Positions 60,934 to 64,000 of a DNA stretch of 64,000 bases are shown one piece after another. The first letter of the stretch is position 1. Each line of letters begins with the position of its first letter. A program made the position numbers and the translations under genes. The stretch is from Opitutus sp. GAS368 (lineage in GTDB: Bacteria > Verrucomicrobiota > Verrucomicrobiia > Opitutales > Opitutaceae): the NCBI RefSeq assembly GCF_900104925.1, contig NZ_LT629735.1, forward strand, positions 3,455,001 through 3,519,000, in the 5' to 3' direction. The notes beneath the pieces are model-generated. The model was given only the letters and a program-made list of their open reading frames with translations. It was not told the origin of the DNA and did no database searches.

Positions 60934-63339
60934 ATGAAGACACCTAAGACACACCTCTGCGTTACCACTCCATCCCTCCGACTCGCGCCAGTCTGGTTGC
61001 GGATGTTGCCAGCCTGCCTCGCGCTCGTGTTCCTCTCCGTTCCGGTCTGGGCGCAGTCAAGCGGGGCTTCCGCGGATGACAAGGATGCGCAGATCGCCAG
61101 CCTGAAGGCCGAGGTGGAGCGCCTCAAGGCGGCCCTGCATCAGGGTCCGTCGGCCGACACGCCGGCCCAGGCGGCGGCTCCATCCCGGTCTGCCCAACAG
61201 TCTGCAAGTAAAAAATCCGGCGGCGACGCGACAGGCGCGGCGCCGGCCAGCGAGGATAATTCGCTGCTGCATCTGACGAAGTTCGAAGTGCGCTCCACGC
61301 AGGGCGTGGGATATAGCCAGGGCAATTCGGCCTCGGCGCTCAAAACCTCCGAGCCCTTGATGAGGCTGCCCGCCCAGATCATCGTGGTGACGAGTGACAT
61401 GATCAAGGACATCGGTTCTCATTTCGCCTCTGACATCCTCTCCTACGCCGGTCTGGTGCCCTATTATCGCGGGCCGGCGATCCTGTCCCGCGGTTCGCGC
61501 ATCGGTAATCCCTACATTGACGACGTTCCCCAGGCGACCGGCATCGGTCTCTCTGACAACACCAACATCGATACGTATCAGGTGATCAAGGGGCCGCAGC
61601 AGGTCTTGTATCCACTGGCTTCGCTGGGCGGTCTGGTAATTGAGACAACCAAGAAGCCTTTGCCGGGAGTGACGCAGGGCATCTTCGATGCCCGGGTCAG
61701 CCAGTGGGGCCGTCATACGTTCACCTTCGACATCAATCAGCCGCTGGCGACCGTCGACGATGCGAAGTTCACCGCCCGGCTGGTGGGCATCGAGCAGTCG
61801 GGGCAGGGCGCTTTCTACAACTCCAAGGATGACAAGCGCGGCATCTTTCCGAGTCTCTCGCTCGACTGGAAGAACACGATCGTCCAGCTCCAGTTCGACC
61901 ACGAGGTCTTCCACTACCTTCCGGGCGGCACCGGCATCCTGACGCCGGACGGCAACGTCTACACAGGCCTCGGTGTGCGCAATCAGAACTCCCCTCCCGG
62001 CAATGCGGATACGAACACCCAGAATGACGCCCGGTTCAGTTGGACCCAGATCGTCTCCGAGAACTGGCAGGTGAAATCCCAGGCCACTTTCTTCAACGTG
62101 AAGCGCCTCGGCTCGGTTGCGTTCCCCACCACGGTCAACTGGAACAACAACACTATGACCTACACGCTCCGGAAGGACAATGGGTTCAACGAGGCCCTGG
62201 ATGTCCAGACCGACGTGTCCGGGCAATACAACATCAAGTCCATTCCCATGCGGACCGCGTTTGGCTTCAATCTCCATGATCAGACGATCAAGAGCGAATT
62301 CTGGGTCAAGCCCACGGTCACCATTCCGATCGGCGATGCGGCGGCCATCAACAATCTCGTGCTGCCCCCCATCGATTCCTATACTCCGCCGGCCAATCCC
62401 GGTTCCCGCACCAAGCAGTATGTTTCGAACGCCTATTTCATGCAGACGGCTGACGTGATCCCCAACTGGCTCACGTTGGTCGGTGGCTTCACCTATTCCA
62501 ACATCGAGACGATCGCCGACACCAATCTGGCGCTGCGCAATCCCTTTACCGCGACGGACTCCAACGCGCATCAATACCTGCACCGCTTCGGCGCGGTTGC
62601 CTATCTCACCAAAAGCATCACGGCCTACGTGTCGCAGTCGACGACCTTCAATCCGGCGGTCGGCGTCACCTACGACAACTCCCCGCTGCCTTCCGTTCTG
62701 GGCAAGAGCGAGGAAGCCGGCCTGAAGGCGAGCTTCTGGGATGGCAAGCTGTCGGCCTCTGTCGCGGCCTATAAGATGGAGCTGACCAATCAGGCGATTT
62801 TGGCCCCCTTTCCGGCCCTCAACGTCGCCGGGCTCAACTACTACATTCCGATCGGCACCACCAATTCGAGGGGTTGGGACGCTTCGCTGACCTTGGCCCC
62901 GCTGCCCGGCCTGCAGATCGTTGCCACGGGTTACATGGGCACGGTTCACGACCAGAACGGAAATCCCATCACGGCGACCGTCGAGAATTCCTGGAGCACA
63001 TTCGGGCGCTACGACTTCAGCAAGGACAGCCCGCTCAAGGGCCTGGCGGTCGGTGGCGGCGCGACCAAGGCGGGCGGGAAATGGTTCAACATGGGTGGCC
63101 TCGTGCTGCCGAATGGGGCCGCGTTGCCCACGAATAGCAGCGGCAACGCGCTGTTCAAATTGAAGCAGGATGTCCTGGTCAACCTGTTCGCCGGCTACCG
63201 CCTGAACCGGCATTGGAACTTCCGGATCGATTGTCAGAACGTCCTCGACAAGGTCTACCCGATCGGCGCCCAGGGCGTGGGTCTTGTCGATGCGGTCGAG
63301 CCGCGCTCGTTCAGTTTCCAGACGACGTATCGGTATTAA
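60934..63339 (+). CDS. TonB-dependent receptor with N-terminal coiled-coil segment
   Basis: This complete 801-residue receptor has a signal peptide ending near residue 41 (SVPVWAQ), then a short predicted coiled coil (DAQIASLKAEVERLKAAL) and a low-complexity linker, then the family start LTKFEVRST (about 119), a plug domain (YQVIKGPQQVLYPLASLGG) and a barrel ending FSFQTTYRY. The coiled coil before the plug is absent from the 11602 receptor. It shares PANPGSRTK with the receptor cut by the left edge. Downstream of sialidase genes, its ligand may be sialylated or other oligosaccharides. Confidence 0.93.
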   Translation: MKTPKTHLCVTTPSLRLAPVWLRMLPACLALVFLSVPVWAQSSGASADDKDAQIASLKAEVERLKAALHQGPSADTPAQAAAPSRSAQQSASKKSGGDATGAAPASEDNSLLHLTKFEVRSTQGVGYSQGNSASALKTSEPLMRLPAQIIVVTSDMIKDIGSHFASDILSYAGLVPYYRGPAILSRGSRIGNPYIDDVPQATGIGLSDNTNIDTYQVIKGPQQVLYPLASLGGLVIETTKKPLPGVTQGIFDARVSQWGRHTFTFDINQPLATVDDAKFTARLVGIEQSGQGAFYNSKDDKRGIFPSLSLDWKNTIVQLQFDHEVFHYLPGGTGILTPDGNVYTGLGVRNQNSPPGNADTNTQNDARFSWTQIVSENWQVKSQATFFNVKRLGSVAFPTTVNWNNNTMTYTLRKDNGFNEALDVQTDVSGQYNIKSIPMRTAFGFNLHDQTIKSEFWVKPTVTIPIGDAAAINNLVLPPIDSYTPPANPGSRTKQYVSNAYFMQTADVIPNWLTLVGGFTYSNIETIADTNLALRNPFTATDSNAHQYLHRFGAVAYLTKSITAYVSQSTTFNPAVGVTYDNSPLPSVLGKSEEAGLKASFWDGKLSASVAAYKMELTNQAILAPFPALNVAGLNYYIPIGTTNSRGWDASLTLAPLPGLQIVATGYMGTVHDQNGNPITATVENSWSTFGRYDFSKDSPLKGLAVGGGATKAGGKWFNMGGLVLPNGAALPTNSSGNALFKLKQDVLVNLFAGYRLNRHWNFRIDCQNVLDKVYPIGAQGVGLVDAVEPRSFSFQTTYRY

Positions 63340-63364
63340 GCCGGGATTTCTCTGTTCTCCCCGC

Positions 63365-63407
63365 CGCCGTCCGGCTTCGCGATCCGCGGGGTTGGACGGC
63401 GTTGGTT
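63365..63407 (+). terminator. possible terminator after third TonB receptor
   Basis: The arms cgccgtcc (63365-63372) and ggacggcg (63394-63401) pair over 8 bp across a 21-nt loop that can fold further. A short T-rich tail (ttggttt) follows. It fits the receptor-hairpin-operon layout seen after the other two receptors. Confidence 0.4.
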
Positions 63408-63485
63408 TAAAGATGGGTGCGGGCATTCTCCGACCGAAGCGGCGGCGGTCGCGGCCCGTGCGTTTAAGCCCGCCCAATTTCCCCG

Positions 63486-64000
63486 ATGAGCCAGCCCTCA
63501 ATGTCCGAAAGCATCCTGCCGACCCGCCGTTCCCTGGCGTTGGCGTGGGCCACGGTCGCGCTCCTGTGGCTGGCGGGCGGATCGAATTATCTGACCCGCA
63601 CGATGCTGACCACCATGCGTGGTTCGGTCATTGAGGAAATACCGATGACCGAGGCGCAGTTCGGGCTGCTGACCTCGGGCTTCCTCGTGTTTTATGCCGC
63701 GGCCAGTCCGTTCGGGGGATTTTTGGCGGACCGCTTCAGCCGTCGCCGGGTCGTCCTCTGGAGCATATTCTCATGGTCGGCCATCACATGGATCACGGCC
63801 TATGCCAGGACGCTCGAGGTTTTCCTGGTTCTGCGGTGTCTGCTGGGGCTCAGCCAGGCCTTCTATATTCCCGCGGCGGTCGCGTTGATCGTGGACTATC
63901 ACCGGGGGTCAACGCGGGCGCTGGCCACGGGCATTCATCTCACCGGGATGATTGTCGGCGCGGTGATCGGCGGGGTGGGCGGCTGGTTGGCTGAGAAGCA
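63486..64000 (+). CDS. MFS transporter (TMRGS subgroup), N-terminal part (cut by window edge)
   Basis: The first 171 residues are visible, from ATG 63486 to the window end. They contain SNYLTRTMLTTMRGS, IPMTEAQFGLLTS, GGFLADRFSRRR and ALIVDYHRGSTRALATGIH, closest to the carrier at 7236-8510, so it is a fifth member of the local paralogous family. It probably imports the product of the sialidase cluster into the cytoplasm. An in-frame ATG at 63501 is an alternative start. Confidence 0.88.
   Translation, partial: MSQPSMSESILPTRRSLALAWATVALLWLAGGSNYLTRTMLTTMRGSVIEEIPMTEAQFGLLTSGFLVFYAAASPFGGFLADRFSRRRVVLWSIFSWSAITWITAYARTLEVFLVLRCLLGLSQAFYIPAAVALIVDYHRGSTRALATGIHLTGMIVGAVIGGVGGWLAEK

Noticed and set aside
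1-64000. CRISPR arrays, intact insertion sequences, integrases, rRNA or tRNA genes
   Set aside because: I looked for regular direct repeats, transposase-like motifs and conserved RNA blocks and found none that hold up.

Overview
The window is a GC-rich stretch of a Gram-negative genome, almost fully coding, made of accessory carbohydrate-catabolism operons. The best guess for the host is the Verrucomicrobiota, family Opitutaceae or close. This rests on SusC-like TonB-dependent receptors with an 'L-x-KFEVRST' start to the mature protein, abundant Tat-type signals, few clear Shine-Dalgarno sites, and the mix of enolase-superfamily dehydratases, sialidase-like propellers and hydroxyacid dehydrogenases. 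No 16S rRNA, tRNA or housekeeping gene is present to prove it.

Region 1 (1-10.6 kb, plus): the end of a TonB receptor and its terminator, then a tightly packed operon. It encodes a gluconate-dehydrogenase-like periplasmic complex (Tat subunit 3, GMC flavoprotein, monohaem cytochrome c), an FMN 2-hydroxyacid dehydrogenase, a Gfo/Idh/MocA oxidoreductase, a D-2-hydroxyacid dehydrogenase, an MFS carrier, a kelch protein and an enolase-superfamily dehydratase. Region 2 (10.6-22.8 kb, plus): a GntR/FCD regulator, a second TonB receptor ended by a strong terminator, then three dehydratase + hydroxyacid-dehydrogenase pairs, a YhcH/TabA protein, an SGNH hydrolase and a DapA-type aldolase. Together these look like routes for taking up and degrading several sugar acids.

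Region 3 (22.8-39.1 kb, minus): a long operon starting with a DeoR regulator, followed by a class III aminotransferase, a DhnA-type aldolase, acetyl-CoA synthetase, NagA, a divergent NagB-like protein, two MFS carriers, an amidohydrolase-aminotransferase fusion, an NHL propeller, a Tat-exported glycosidase-like protein and another MFS carrier. Region 4 (39.2-46.4 kb, plus), divergent from DeoR: a ceramidase-like hydrolase, FGGY kinase, DapA-type lyase, two paralogous four-cysteine proteins, a TIM-barrel protein, an SDR and a HAD phosphatase. A gene-poor gap of about 770 bp follows (46.4-47.2 kb).

Region 5 (47.2-64 kb): a GntR-HTH/LacI-sensor regulator, a DapA-type lyase, an MFS carrier, an SGNH esterase, an HpcH aldolase and a hydroxyacid dehydrogenase. 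Then comes a secreted set: glycosidase-like propeller, NanM-like mutarotase, GH33 sialidase, second sialidase-like protein, HEAT protein, a third TonB receptor and the start of another MFS gene. By eye I find 17-bp dyads of the form GGTnA-n7-TnACC in most intergenic regions of this part. They suggest one regulon joining the secreted sialidase set to the intracellular catabolic set.
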